64,000 nucleotides of DNA from Salinicola halophyticus (GCF_003206695.1 NZ_PZJN01000003.1:662574-726573), one strand, 5' to 3'. Shown: positions 38,230-47,293, counted from the first letter of the stretch. Numbers and translations: made by a program. Notes: generated from the letters alone by a model not told the origin.

Positions 38230-38895
38230 TTACTTCTTACCCGAGGTGTTGTGGTAATGCTCGATGGCATCGTTGATATCGTCGAACCAGACCGCATGCC
38301 CCTTCTCAAGCAGCACGCCGGCCTGGCATAGATCCTTCAAAATGCCTTCACTGTGAGAAACCATAATCAAGCTGGCGGAGTTAACGCGTTCGTTGAACGC
38401 GTCTTTGGCTTTCTGCTTGAAGGCTCTATCCCCCACAGCGGTGGCTTCATCCGAAAGATAGACATCGAAATCGAAAGCGAGCGAGAGACCAAATGCCAAC
38501 CTTGAGCGCATGCCGGAAGAATAGGTACTAACTGGCTCGTCAAAAGATTTACCGATCTCAGCGAAATCCTGCACCCGCTGAATTAACTGATGAATGTCTT
38601 TCCTAACGCCGTGAATACGAGCGACGAACTTGACGTTCTGGCGACCGGTCATGCTGCCCTTGAAGCCGCCCGCCAGGCCGATAGGCCAGGAAACGCGTGC
38701 CTTGCGGTCGATTACACCCTTGTCGGGGAAGTCCATACCGCCGATCAGGCGCAGCAAGGTCGATTTGCCCGCGCCGTTACGACCAATTAACCCGACACTC
38801 ACATTGGTCGGGAACGTCAGGTTGATATCCTTGAGTACCCAGTTACCGCCAAACGGCCCGTGGTAGCGTTTATACAGATTACGAATTTCGATCAT
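38230..38895 (-). CDS. kpsT: Capsule polysaccharide ABC transporter ATPase
   Basis: About 221 residues. Walker A is in GLIGRNGAGKST, the signature is YSSGMRSRLAFGLSLAF, and Walker B is VYLSDEATAVGD, the pattern of KpsT/CtrD/BexA. It energises export of the lipid-linked polymer through KpsM. ATG at 38895 is preferred (MIEIRNLYKRY is the family start); an in-frame GTG lies two codons earlier, with GGAG nearby. Spacing is 15 bp from kpsM. Confidence 0.95.
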   Translation of the reverse strand: MIEIRNLYKRYHGPFGGNWVLKDINLTFPTNVSVGLIGRNGAGKSTLLRLIGGMDFPDKGVIDRKARVSWPIGLAGGFKGSMTGRQNVKFVARIHGVRKDIHQLIQRVQDFAEIGKSFDEPVSTYSSGMRSRLAFGLSLAFDFDVYLSDEATAVGDRAFKQKAKDAFNERVNSASLIMVSHSEGILKDLCQAGVLLEKGHAVWFDDINDAIEHYHNTSGKK

Positions 38896-38910
38896 GTGCA
38901 CTAAGCTCCG

Positions 38911-39723
38911 TCAGCGCATCTTGAGACGAGGCGCGAAGTGAATGTGCATCATCAGGCCAAGCGTCATGCTGCTAAGTGCCCAATACCAGAGATAGGTCAT
39001 ATCAATTCCCTGGATCGAATGATAGTACTGGAAATAGTTCATTCGCATGCTTTCCAGCCCATGCAGGATGGGGTTGTAAAGCATGTATTCCTGCGCTTGA
39101 TGAGGGAAGTAGGTGACCGGAAAGATAACACCGGAGAGAATTAACAGCGGAAATGAGATCATTTTGATGATTCGCCCTACTTCCGGCACCAATCCCGCGA
39201 CGACGGAAAAGAGAACGCCCAGACCAGATCCTAAAGCCCAGAGTGAAAGCCAGTCCATAAGCACTCCCACGGCGTGATAAGCGCTCATATCGACTTTGAA
39301 TAAGGCCGCAATCAAAATGAAAAGTAAGAAAATAAAGCTGCGAAGAGCTCCCTCTACCCAACAACGTACCAGCACCGGATCGACAGGTGATATTTGTCGA
39401 TAGGTAAAAAGCCCTTTGTTAGCGTCAATTGCACCTATTGGCTGAGTCATACAGGCACGAAATAGATAAAAACCCATTAATCCGACAATTAGCCAAGGGA
39501 TAAACTCCGCCCCGGAAATATGACGGGAGCTGCGAATATAAGTACGGATGAAAATCATGATACCGATGGTGGCCAGCGGCTCAAAGATCATCCAGAACCA
39601 GGCCATACGATCCGCCGTGGTGCGAGCGATGAACTCGCGCAACGTCATCGCCGACCATACATCCCAGGTGACACGAAGCGCGCTCCGCGGTTCATGGGGC
39701 ATGGGCTGCGCCACATTATTCAT
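38911..39723 (-). CDS. kpsM: Capsule polysaccharide ABC transporter permease
   Basis: About 270 residues of the ABC-2 permease family with six predicted helices (for example FIPWLIVGLMGFYLF, FIFLLFILIAALF, MISFPLLILSGVIFPVTYF). LREFIARTTADRMAWFW near the N-terminus is characteristic of KpsM/CtrC/BexB. ATG at 39723 has GGGAGG 5 nt upstream; the frame is open eight codons further. A terminator separates it from kpsD upstream, so it may depend on read-through or on its own promoter between 39723 and 39825. Confidence 0.94.
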   Translation of the reverse strand: MNNVAQPMPHEPRSALRVTWDVWSAMTLREFIARTTADRMAWFWMIFEPLATIGIMIFIRTYIRSSRHISGAEFIPWLIVGLMGFYLFRACMTQPIGAIDANKGLFTYRQISPVDPVLVRCWVEGALRSFIFLLFILIAALFKVDMSAYHAVGVLMDWLSLWALGSGLGVLFSVVAGLVPEVGRIIKMISFPLLILSGVIFPVTYFPHQAQEYMLYNPILHGLESMRMNYFQYYHSIQGIDMTYLWYWALSSMTLGLMMHIHFAPRLKMR

Positions 39724-39824
39724 CGGGGCCTCCCACTTTAGACACAAATCTTGACCAGACAGAGAAAGAGTCCGATCGATGATAATCGAATCGAGAAGTA
39801 CTTCTCATCGCAAGAAACCCAAAA

Positions 39825-39848
39825 GAAAGCCCCGCTTAGAGCGGGGCT
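39825..39848 (-). terminator. Hairpin terminator between kpsD and kpsM
   Basis: A perfect 8-bp GC-rich stem (arms 39828-39835 and 39841-39848, 5-nt loop) is followed on the - strand by a T-rich stretch. It lies between kpsD and kpsM inside what should be one functional export unit, so it may act as an attenuator. Confidence 0.82.
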
Positions 39849-39866
39849 GATTGACAACCGCGCTGT

Positions 39867-41627
39867 TTATAGATCTAGCGCAATTTTCGTTGACACAGCG
39901 ATTTGGTAAAGGATCTGCGTGAGGCTGGTGGCAAGCTCGATATTGCTGGTCGGCGCTGCCGGCAGCACCAGGATTTCGTCGCCGGCGCGAACGTCCGTCT
40001 GCTCGGCGTGGATGACGGCACCGTTGCGATGTACGACCAGCACCTGATCGTCATCCGCACGCGGGGTCATGCCACCGGCCTGGCGGATATAGTCTTCCGC
40101 GTTCATGCCGGGGGTGTAGACCATCGCCTGCGGGATGGTGACTTCGCCACTCAGCAGTACGGAATCCGAGCTTTCCGGAATGGTGACCACGTCGCCGTCC
40201 TGCAGGCGGATATCGGCAATGTTGTCGTTACGCGCGACGACCAGACGGCCGGTCGGTTCGGTCTGGCGGGCTTTCTGGACGAACTTCTGGATCAGCTCGG
40301 CCTGACGAACCTGAATTTCGCCCTCTTTCGCGGTGCGCGAGGGGTAGCCCAGATAGGTCTGCTCGAGCCGGTCCAGGCTTTCGTTGAGCGATTCTTCCTG
40401 TTGTTCGGCCACGCTCTCGCGCCGGATCGAAACGTCCTGATAGCTGGTCATGTTCTTGGGTACGCTGATCGCGTTGAGGAACTCGCCCAGATGCGCGTCA
40501 CGCGGTAGCACGTAGCGTGACGGGCCGTAGTAGCTGCCTTCGACCTGCACCACGATGCTCTCGCTACGCTTGTCGGCGCTGAACAGCACTTCATCGCCGC
40601 GTTCGATGGTGGCGGTACGGAACTCGTCGAGCGTCAGGTAACGTGCCATCGGCCCGTCGGGGCGATCCCCGCGCAGCAGCACGTGAGAGACGCCGGCACG
40701 TAGCCGGGCCAGATTGCTGACATCGCCGCCGGTCAGGGTTTCGCCTGCGAGCTCGTAACGGAACGGGCGCTCGACGTCGCCGACGACCGCCACGGCCGGT
40801 CCGCGCTCTTCGACCACGATGGTGTCGCCGTCACGGAACTGCGGATGCGGCATCTCCCCGTTGATCAGGAAGTCGTAGAGATCGATGGAGTCGACCGTAC
40901 GGCCGCCCCGCTTGACCACGATCTGGCGGTAGCTGCCCAGCGCCTGGTCGATGCCGCCGGCCTGGTCGAGGAAGTAGAGCATCGAATCGCTGGGCGTACC
41001 GGAGTAACGGCCCGGATTCTTGACATAACCGGTGACGAACACGCCTACCGGCTGCACGCCCTGGAGATTGGTGTAGACCTCGACGTTTTCCGGATAGACC
41101 GACTTGATCGCCGAAGTGACACGGGAGTTGAGCCCGCTGTTAGTCGTGCCCTGCACGTTGAGCGGCCCGATGCCCGGCAGGAAGATGTTGCCCTGGGAGT
41201 CCACCGTCAGCACGCTCTGCATCTCGGTGCCGCCCCAGACGCGCAGATTGATCTGGTCGCCGGGCTTGATGGTGTAGCCGGGGTTGAGACCGTCCGCCAT
41301 GACGCCGCGGAAACCACCGGTGAACAGGTTGGCCCCGAACGGCGGCAAGGTGTTGGGGTCGACCTGGCTTGAGTTGGGATCGACCGGACCGTAATTCGAG
41401 CTGTTCCAGTTCGCTCGCGGCTGGTCGTCGACGGCCTGCTGACCCGCCTGTTGCTGCTGGGACTGCTGACCGTCGCTCCCCTGAACCTGGGAGGTCATCG
41501 ACTGGGCTTGCTGGTCCTGCGGGACGATGCTGCCCGATCCGAAAGATTGCGCGTTGGCCAAACTGACGTTCAGGCACGCTACCGCCACCAGGCACCCGGC
41601 CCGGAAAAACGACGCTGCATGTTTCAT
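39867..41627 (-). CDS. kpsD: Polysaccharide export outer-membrane protein (KpsD/Wza family)
   Basis: About 586 residues. A Sec signal peptide (MKHAASFFRAGCLVAVACL, cleavage after NVSLANA) precedes a Gln/Ser-rich linker. A Poly_export domain follows (GYTIKPGDQINLRVWGG, DSQGNIFLPGIGPLNVQG), then at least three SLBB domains (GYVKNPGRY, GDVERPFRYEL, GEVTIPQAMVYTPGM). It forms the outer-membrane channel. ATG at 41627 matches the signal peptide and has AGGAAG upstream; the frame extends 19 codons further without support. No lipobox is seen, as in KpsD. Confidence 0.92.
   Translation of the reverse strand: MKHAASFFRAGCLVAVACLNVSLANAQSFGSGSIVPQDQQAQSMTSQVQGSDGQQSQQQQAGQQAVDDQPRANWNSSNYGPVDPNSSQVDPNTLPPFGANLFTGGFRGVMADGLNPGYTIKPGDQINLRVWGGTEMQSVLTVDSQGNIFLPGIGPLNVQGTTNSGLNSRVTSAIKSVYPENVEVYTNLQGVQPVGVFVTGYVKNPGRYSGTPSDSMLYFLDQAGGIDQALGSYRQIVVKRGGRTVDSIDLYDFLINGEMPHPQFRDGDTIVVEERGPAVAVVGDVERPFRYELAGETLTGGDVSNLARLRAGVSHVLLRGDRPDGPMARYLTLDEFRTATIERGDEVLFSADKRSESIVVQVEGSYYGPSRYVLPRDAHLGEFLNAISVPKNMTSYQDVSIRRESVAEQQEESLNESLDRLEQTYLGYPSRTAKEGEIQVRQAELIQKFVQKARQTEPTGRLVVARNDNIADIRLQDGDVVTIPESSDSVLLSGEVTIPQAMVYTPGMNAEDYIRQAGGMTPRADDDQVLVVHRNGAVIHAEQTDVRAGDEILVLPAAPTSNIELATSLTQILYQIAVSTKIALDL
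41574..41586 (-). promoter_or_regulatory. Candidate ops element (RfaH recruitment site) inside kpsD
   Basis: The - strand reads GGCGGTAGCGTGC, the enterobacterial ops core with its following bases. It lies about 40 nt downstream of the kpsD start, in codons of the signal peptide. In E. coli, ops is usually in the 5' leader of surface-polysaccharide operons. Here it precedes the intra-operon terminator and over 30 kb of downstream genes. A chance match is possible. Confidence 0.5.
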
Positions 41628-41744
41628 GCAAGACTTCCTGTTGTATTCGCGCGGCTCAAGGCCTGCTTTCCGGCGGTTCGACAAACGATCTGGCTGTTCG
41701 AAAACGATACACGCGAGCGCAGGCGCCCAAGCAGGGGATTTTTG

Positions 41745-42164
41745 TTACGGAGTGCTGGGATTGACCAACATCTGCGTGACCAAGCGCTGGGCGTACCAGC
41801 CGCTGTCTTTTACGAGACATGCCACCTGGGCGCGATTGGCGCTCGCGGGCGCACCGTTTCTTGCGACATCCAGGTGCGCACAAAGCCGGCCACTGGCGGC
41901 GAAGTAGCGTTCCTGAACGATGACGGAAACGTTAGAGCCCCACGGGCTCTTGGGGAAAGTCGTGATGCTGCCGGGGGTGGCGTTGTCTAGAAAGCTGGAT
42001 ATTTCGGGGCCGAGAGCGGCGCCGCCCTGCATGGTGCCGACATTGTCGCCACCGTAGTGGCTCTGGGAAGCGCAGCCCGCGAAGGTCACGGCCAAGGCCC
42101 CCACCGCTAACCACCTTCCTAGCCGACCGCAACCGGCGGACACCCCGTTGAAAACGTTTGGCAT
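41745..42164 (-). CDS. Small predicted outer-membrane lipoprotein at head of capsule operon
   Basis: 139 residues with a type II signal sequence: basic start, hydrophobic WLAVGALAVTFAG and a lipid-accepting Cys at about 31 (AGCASQ). The mature part has SPWGSNVSVIVQERYFAASG, and ends with VKDSGWYAQRLV. I do not recognise a named family. Its position just before kpsD (117 bp) and in the same orientation suggests a role in export or in the outer-membrane pore. The similar size and place of capsule accessory lipoproteins in other loci supports this only loosely. Confidence 0.78.
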   Translation of the reverse strand: MPNVFNGVSAGCGRLGRWLAVGALAVTFAGCASQSHYGGDNVGTMQGGAALGPEISSFLDNATPGSITTFPKSPWGSNVSVIVQERYFAASGRLCAHLDVARNGAPASANRAQVACLVKDSGWYAQRLVTQMLVNPSTP

Positions 42165-42691
42165 GTTGTCTGTTCAACCTGATGGACGAAAACTGGAAAA
42201 CCGGCGATGTGGGCATCCTGGAAGACCCTCTCTCCCAGAACCCTTGCCGGGGAATCGATCTATCACCGCACGACACGCTATTTGTCAGAGTGGCCCGAGA
42301 ATCTCGCCTGCCTCCGCCATGCGTTCATGAAGCGAACTTGAAGTAGGCTCAACTCGTTGCCTGATAACCCTACGATTGTATGGTGCCAGCACAGGCTTGC
42401 CTACAACCAAAAGTGTGGATCTCTAGGAAGGGCCGTATAGACAACGTTAATTTGCGTAACCATTTAAACATGAGGTAATTCATTCATCCATGGCAAATGG
42501 CTTACAAATCAAGCATCAAGTTCCTGGATGAGGGGAGGTAACGGATATTTACCAGCGTCTCCACGTACGCCTGTCTGTGCGACACCGCGGGTAGCGAATG
42601 TCGGGATTAGCGAATGAAGGGTATGTATTACGGGTACGAGGACCAAGCTCGAGACATGCCGTGATGTCTTCGGTGAAGCTCGACCCGCCGC
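42165..42691. other. Intergenic region upstream of capsule operon
   Basis: This 527-bp AT-richer region should hold the promoter of the capsule operon. I see a small inverted repeat (ggtaa...ttacc near 42536-42556) and several AT-rich stretches, but no -35/-10 pair with acceptable spacing. No conserved ORF. No ops core (GGCGGTAG) is found here; the only good one is inside kpsD. Confidence 0.6.
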
Positions 42692-43513
42692 TCAAACCGA
42701 CAGCGCGACGTTCAACGCCTTTTCCCATTGCGCGCTACGCTGCCCGCAGACGATGAAAAATGGGTTGAGGGTGCTGTCCTGCTGGTTGCAGCGAAGGGGC
42801 TGGAGGGTTTCGGCGTCGAGCACGTAGCCGCCGGCGGCGGTGACCACGGCCTGGGCGGCGGCGGTATCCCACTCGCACGTCGGCGCGAGCCGCGGGTAGA
42901 GGTCGGCGGCGCCTTCCGCCACCAGACAGAGTTTGAGCGAGCTGCCCATGGAGACGCGCTCGTGGCTGGGCAACTGGTCGCAGAAGATATCGAACGCGCC
43001 GACGCCATGCAGACGGCTGCCGACGATTCGCCAGGGTCGTTCATCGGCCGCCGGTAGCTTACGAACATGGATCGCCCGTTCGCCTTCGGTCGATATCTTG
43101 AAGGCGCCCTGCTCGGCATCGCCCCACCAGGTCACGTCGAGAACCGGGGCGTGGACGATACCGAACACGGGAACGCCGTTGTCGATCAGCGCGACGTTGA
43201 GCGTGAACTCGCCGTTTCTCCTGACGAATTCTTTGGTGCCGTCCAGCGGGTCGATCAGCCAGTAGCACGACCACTGCCGGCGGGTCTCGTAGGCGAGGGG
43301 GGCGCTCTCTTCCGAGAGAATCGGAACCTTGGGGGTCAGGCGCTGGAGAAGATCGCTCAGCGCGTGGTGGGAGGCCATGTCCGCCTGGGTCAGCGGGCTA
43401 TCGTCGGCTTTGGTCTCGACGCTGAAATCCTGAGCGTAGATCTGCAGCACGCGTTGGCCAGCGTCGAGCACGCCGCGGATCAGTTCTCGCCTGAGCGGTT
43501 CATCGATCGTCAT
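42692..43513 (-). CDS. cysQ: 3'(2'),5'-bisphosphate nucleotidase
   Basis: 273 residues of the inositol monophosphatase-like superfamily. Metal-binding motifs are EESAP (after VPILS), DPLDGTKEFVRRNGEFTLN, and CEWDTAAAQAVVTAAGG near the C-terminus, the set that defines CysQ. It hydrolyses 3'-phosphoadenosine 5'-phosphate made during sulfate assimilation. CAGGAG lies 7 nt before the ATG. It follows an SLC13-type anion permease by 83 bp, a pairing that suggests sulfate metabolism. Confidence 0.94.
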   Translation of the reverse strand: MTIDEPLRRELIRGVLDAGQRVLQIYAQDFSVETKADDSPLTQADMASHHALSDLLQRLTPKVPILSEESAPLAYETRRQWSCYWLIDPLDGTKEFVRRNGEFTLNVALIDNGVPVFGIVHAPVLDVTWWGDAEQGAFKISTEGERAIHVRKLPAADERPWRIVGSRLHGVGAFDIFCDQLPSHERVSMGSSLKLCLVAEGAADLYPRLAPTCEWDTAAAQAVVTAAGGYVLDAETLQPLRCNQQDSTLNPFFIVCGQRSAQWEKALNVALSV

Positions 43514-43596
43514 GCGCGATCTCCTGGTGTGGGTGTGAGTGTGGGTATGGCTCGCCCCTTCTGCACTCCCCTCGGTACTCTCCTCAGTACAGGGCG

Positions 43597-45360
43597 CTAG
43601 AACGGCCAGATTCGCGGTATCAATAACAGTGAGGTGATCCCGACCAGAACGCTCACCGGAAAGCCCAGCTTGAGATAGTCATGCATGCGGTAGCCGCCCG
43701 GGCCCATGACCATCAGGTTGGTCTGGTAGCCCAGCGCGGTCATGAAGCTGGCCGAGGCCGCAATGGTGATGGCGATCACGAACGGCATGAAATCCACGCC
43801 CAGCTGTTGCGAAACCGCTATCGCGATCGGGAACATCAGCACTGCCGCGGCGTTGTTGGTGATCATCTCTGTAAACAGTACCGTCATCAAATAGACGAAC
43901 GCCAGCGCCAGCCACGGGGAATCGATATGCGCGACGACCCGCTCGGCGATGGTTTGCGCCGCGCCCGATTGCGTCATCGCGGTGCCGAGGGAAAACGATG
44001 CGGCGATCACGATCAGCACCGAAAGATCGATGTAGCGCCGAGCCTTACCCATGCTCAGGCAGCCGGTCATCAACAACGCCCCGGCAGCGAGAAACGCGGC
44101 TTCGAGGATGGACAGCAGATTGGTGGCGCTGAGCACGACCATCACGCCGAGAATGCCCAGCGAGAGCGGCGCTTTCTGAAAGTTCGGCGGCGTCGAGTCG
44201 TTGAGCTGGCTGACCAGCAGGAAATCCTTCCGGTAGCGATACTGCTCGACGAACGCCGGCCCGGTTTCCAGCAGCAGAGTGTCGCCGACCTGAAATTCGA
44301 CGTCCCCGACCTTGCCATCCAGCCGCTTCCCGTGGCGGGAAATCGACAGGATTACGGCCTGGAAGTGCGAGCGAAACCGCGACTCCCGCACCGTCTGCCC
44401 GATGCCCACGAAATCCGGGCTGACGACGGCCTCGACCAGACAGCGCCGATGCCGCGCCACCTGCAACTTCTGAACGTTGCCGTTGGCGGGGCTCAGGCCA
44501 CGAATTTCGCGCAGCTCCCGGGCGCACTCCGGCGTGCCGATGAAAACCAGGGTATCGCCGCCCAGCAGCTTCGTCTCCGGCGGTACCGCCGTCAGCAGAT
44601 GGTCGTCGCGCTCGATATCGGTCAGGTAGCCGAACTGCAGGTTGCGCAGGCCGGCGTCGGCGATCGATTTGCCGGCCAGCGGCCCCTTGGGATCGACGAT
44701 CACTTCGACGCTGTATTCCCGGATCTGGTCCAACTGGGCGCTGGTGCCGTCACGCTGGGGCAGCAGCCATTTCCCGAAGATCAGGATAAAGCTCCCGCCG
44801 ACGAGTAGAATCGGCAGCCCGATCCAGGTCAGCTCGAACATCCCCAGCGAGACGCCCTGGCGGCTCTGCAGCAGACCATCGACGACCAGATTGGTGCTGG
44901 TGCCGATCAGCGTGCAGGTCCCGCCGAGAATCGAAATGTAGCTGAGCGGCAACAGCAGCTTGGAAGGCGACAGACGCAGGCGGTTCGACCAGTCCTGGAT
45001 GGCCGGAATGAACATCGCCACTACGGTGGTGTTGTTCATGAACGCGCTGAGGACCGAGGCCGGGAGCATGACGCGCCACTGGGCCCGGCGCAGGGTCGAG
45101 GGCTGGCCCAGCAGCATCGCCGCGATCCACTTGATCGCGCCGGTCTCCTTGAGCGCGGCGGCAACGACATAAAGCGCCGCGATGGTCATGACGCCAGTGT
45201 TGGCGAATCCGGCCAGCGCTTCTTCCGGCGTCAACACATCGGCGAAGATCAGAAACGCCATCGCCCCGACCAGGATGGCGTCCGGCGCGATGCGTGTGAA
45301 CACGAGCGTGGCGAGTACGGCCACCACCGTTGTGATGCTCAACCAGGCATCGATACCCAT
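43597..45360 (-). CDS. SLC13-family anion permease with TrkA-C domains
   Basis: 587 residues with about 11-12 membrane helices in two halves around a soluble insert. SLC13/DASS landmarks are FMNNTTVVAMFIPAI, GTSTNLVVDGLL and the mirror motif in MITNNAAAVLMFPIAIAV. The insert (about 200-390) has two TrkA-C-like domains (YSVEVIVDPKGPLAGKSI, CLVEAVVSPDFVGIGQTV). Proteins of this type import sulfate or other divalent anions, usually with Na+. The neighbouring cysQ favours sulfate; this is inference. Confidence 0.88.
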   Translation of the reverse strand: MGIDAWLSITTVVAVLATLVFTRIAPDAILVGAMAFLIFADVLTPEEALAGFANTGVMTIAALYVVAAALKETGAIKWIAAMLLGQPSTLRRAQWRVMLPASVLSAFMNNTTVVAMFIPAIQDWSNRLRLSPSKLLLPLSYISILGGTCTLIGTSTNLVVDGLLQSRQGVSLGMFELTWIGLPILLVGGSFILIFGKWLLPQRDGTSAQLDQIREYSVEVIVDPKGPLAGKSIADAGLRNLQFGYLTDIERDDHLLTAVPPETKLLGGDTLVFIGTPECARELREIRGLSPANGNVQKLQVARHRRCLVEAVVSPDFVGIGQTVRESRFRSHFQAVILSISRHGKRLDGKVGDVEFQVGDTLLLETGPAFVEQYRYRKDFLLVSQLNDSTPPNFQKAPLSLGILGVMVVLSATNLLSILEAAFLAAGALLMTGCLSMGKARRYIDLSVLIVIAASFSLGTAMTQSGAAQTIAERVVAHIDSPWLALAFVYLMTVLFTEMITNNAAAVLMFPIAIAVSQQLGVDFMPFVIAITIAASASFMTALGYQTNLMVMGPGGYRMHDYLKLGFPVSVLVGITSLLLIPRIWPF

Positions 45361-45533
45361 ACTTCCGCCACTCCACGCCTGGGCTCCAGGAATTACCGCT
45401 GAATCAAAGGGTTAGCGAACACCCGGCGGCATTCAGGCCGAATGCTACGAGGGCGCATTTTACGCTGGCCGCCTCGACCGGTACCAGCACGGGTTTTCTA
45501 GGAGAAAATAGCGGAATGGGTTTTGGTTTGTAC

Positions 45534-46949
45534 TTAGCCGGAGAGCCCCGTCAGAATCAATGCGGGTTCGATGCCGTTGTCATAGGCGTAAAGCGCGATT
45601 AACGGCAAGAAAACCGATCGAATCGGCAAGAGCCGCACCTGCTTGTGTCTGTCCTTCGACAGTTCGCGAAAGCGCCGACGCAGATAGACGCCGGCTTCGG
45701 TCGCATGGAAGTCAGGCTGTCGCTGCGACTGCGCGACATAGGTCATGATCAGCCATCCCAATCGGCGTTCCCGATCGTCACCGATCCAGCGCTCCGCCAG
45801 CCCGGGCGGCACACTCAGCAGCAATCGAGCAAGATCGAGGCCCGGCGGCAGCATGCCGGCGTGGTCCCAGTCGATGAACACCGGCCGGCCGGTATGCGTT
45901 TCGATCAGCACGTTCTGGGGATGAAGATCGCCATGGGAGACGACGCGGGGTAAGCGGTAAAGGATTCTCGCCATTCGCAGTCGCAGCGCCAACTCGCGCC
46001 ACTGCCCTTTCACCAACGCTGAAAGACAGACGTCTCTGACCATTCTGCTCAGGGCATGGCGCCCTCGGCGGTCTGCCTTTCGGCCAGCGCCGACACTGCC
46101 AGCGCTAGCCTTGTCTGCACTGGTCATATCGTCACTGTTACTTCTACTTCTACTTCTACTTCTACTTCTCCGCATTTCATCGGGCCAACCGACGCGCGAC
46201 AACGCTATGACCGAGGCGATGGTGTCGTGATACGCCTGCTCGTTGCTCGCCGTCGATGCGACATCAGGTCGATTTCTTGGGTCATCTGCCCCGTCGCTGG
46301 ACGTAGCAACAGAAGACGCGACAAACGGCCCCAGCGTCTGGCCCTCGATATGCTCGACCATCAGACTGGCGGACTCACCTCGTCGGATAATCGCTTCCAA
46401 TAACGGCGCACCGACGGCATGGGGCTCGAGCACGCAACGATGGAGCCGTTCCAGCCACGCGGCATGGTGGTGCGGGCGAGCGCGATGGATGACATAACAG
46501 GTCTTCAGCGTTCGAACACCCACCGCCGACAAGTTGCCTCGATGCCCGAACAACGGCCTAAACGCTTGAACGTCGAGACTGGCCGCCAGCGGCTGCAAAA
46601 ACGGGCGGAACGCCGGAAGATCGCCGTAAGACATCGCCGAAAGCCAGCCGTCCGGCGCGGATTCCGGCATCACGACCGCCAATCCGCTGCCCAGCAGCCG
46701 GCCGCTGTCCAACGCCTGCACGCGGACGAGATCGCCGATCTGCAACGCGAGCGGCGCCCGAAAGCCGACATCGAGGCGGGTCGTGATACCCGCTTCGACC
46801 ACATCGGGCCGCGCCTCCTGACACAGCGCGCAATAGCGCACTTCACCGTTAACCGAAATGATCACACCCCGCTCGGCGGGCTCTCGGTTATCGGCCACGT
46901 ACCAGCCTCTAACGAACTGCGGAGTGACTTCGTCGACGAACCCCGGCAT
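45534..46949 (-). CDS. APH/choline-kinase-fold phosphotransferase with extra N-terminal domain
   Basis: 471 residues. The kinase part shows the Brenner-like motif VSHGDLHPQNVLIE (about residue 336-349) and the metal site VFIDWDHAGM (about 357). This is the aminoglycoside phosphotransferase/choline kinase fold; bacterial members phosphorylate small molecules, sugars or lipopolysaccharide cores. The N-terminal 100 residues look like a beta-sandwich with RGWYVAD, RPDVVEAG and VGFRAPL, similar to the middle domain of the glycosyltransferase-AlgX protein at 11224-13545. A 30-bp hexamer repeat encodes RSRSRSRS in a linker. The substrate is unknown; given the neighbourhood, a surface glycan is possible. 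Drug resistance is not indicated. Confidence 0.8.
   Translation of the reverse strand: MPGFVDEVTPQFVRGWYVADNREPAERGVIISVNGEVRYCALCQEARPDVVEAGITTRLDVGFRAPLALQIGDLVRVQALDSGRLLGSGLAVVMPESAPDGWLSAMSYGDLPAFRPFLQPLAASLDVQAFRPLFGHRGNLSAVGVRTLKTCYVIHRARPHHHAAWLERLHRCVLEPHAVGAPLLEAIIRRGESASLMVEHIEGQTLGPFVASSVATSSDGADDPRNRPDVASTASNEQAYHDTIASVIALSRVGWPDEMRRSRSRSRSRSNSDDMTSADKASAGSVGAGRKADRRGRHALSRMVRDVCLSALVKGQWRELALRLRMARILYRLPRVVSHGDLHPQNVLIETHTGRPVFIDWDHAGMLPPGLDLARLLLSVPPGLAERWIGDDRERRLGWLIMTYVAQSQRQPDFHATEAGVYLRRRFRELSKDRHKQVRLLPIRSVFLPLIALYAYDNGIEPALILTGLSG
46140..46169 (-). repeat. Hexanucleotide microsatellite (5 copies) in APH-like gene
   Basis: Five perfect hexamers, written acttct on the + strand (46140-46169), encode an Arg-Ser run between the N- and C-terminal parts of the kinase. 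Copy-number changes would keep the frame, so this would tune linker length rather than switch the gene off. Confidence 0.92.
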
Positions 46950-47293
46950 GAACGCTCCCCGGCCGCGTCGCGACCTTAACGTCAGTTTGTTGTTATTCAG
47001 CGCCCGATGAATAGTACGTCAGCCGTTCGAGCGGGTTCGTAACGTCTTACTGCGGCGAGAAAACGCCTGGGCAACATAAGTCCATTAATACATTCGGAAA
47101 CGGTCGAACGCCGTCGATTGGCGGGAGGCGATTAGAAGTAAAAGATATAGACACGGACTGGCACCCCGAAGCTTACGCAAACCCCACAATCATTGACGAT
47201 TTCGCCACAGAAAAACACGGCATTTATCCAATCAGCACTGAATCCGGGCGGATATTGAACGAGTATTAAATAAACAACAGGGAGGTCATTGTC
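46950..47293. other. Divergent intergenic region before the HrpK/NolX-like gene
   Basis: This 344-bp region separates divergent genes and should contain both promoters. GGGAGG lies 8 nt before the ATG at 47294. I searched for an HrpL-type box (GGAACC-N15/16-CCAC) and saw only an isolated CCACAGA with no matching -35. No ORF is supported. Confidence 0.6.

Noticed and set aside
42390..42435. Possible sigma-70 promoter for the capsule operon
   Set aside because: TTGTAG and TACAAT on the - strand are 20 bp apart, too far for a credible promoter.
45534..46949. Aminoglycoside resistance gene
   Set aside because: Only the general APH fold motifs are present; the extra domain and the context do not point to drug resistance.
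47150..47240. Possible HrpL box before the HrpK/NolX-like gene
   Set aside because: A CCACAGA is present but no GGAACC-like element at 15-16 bp spacing.
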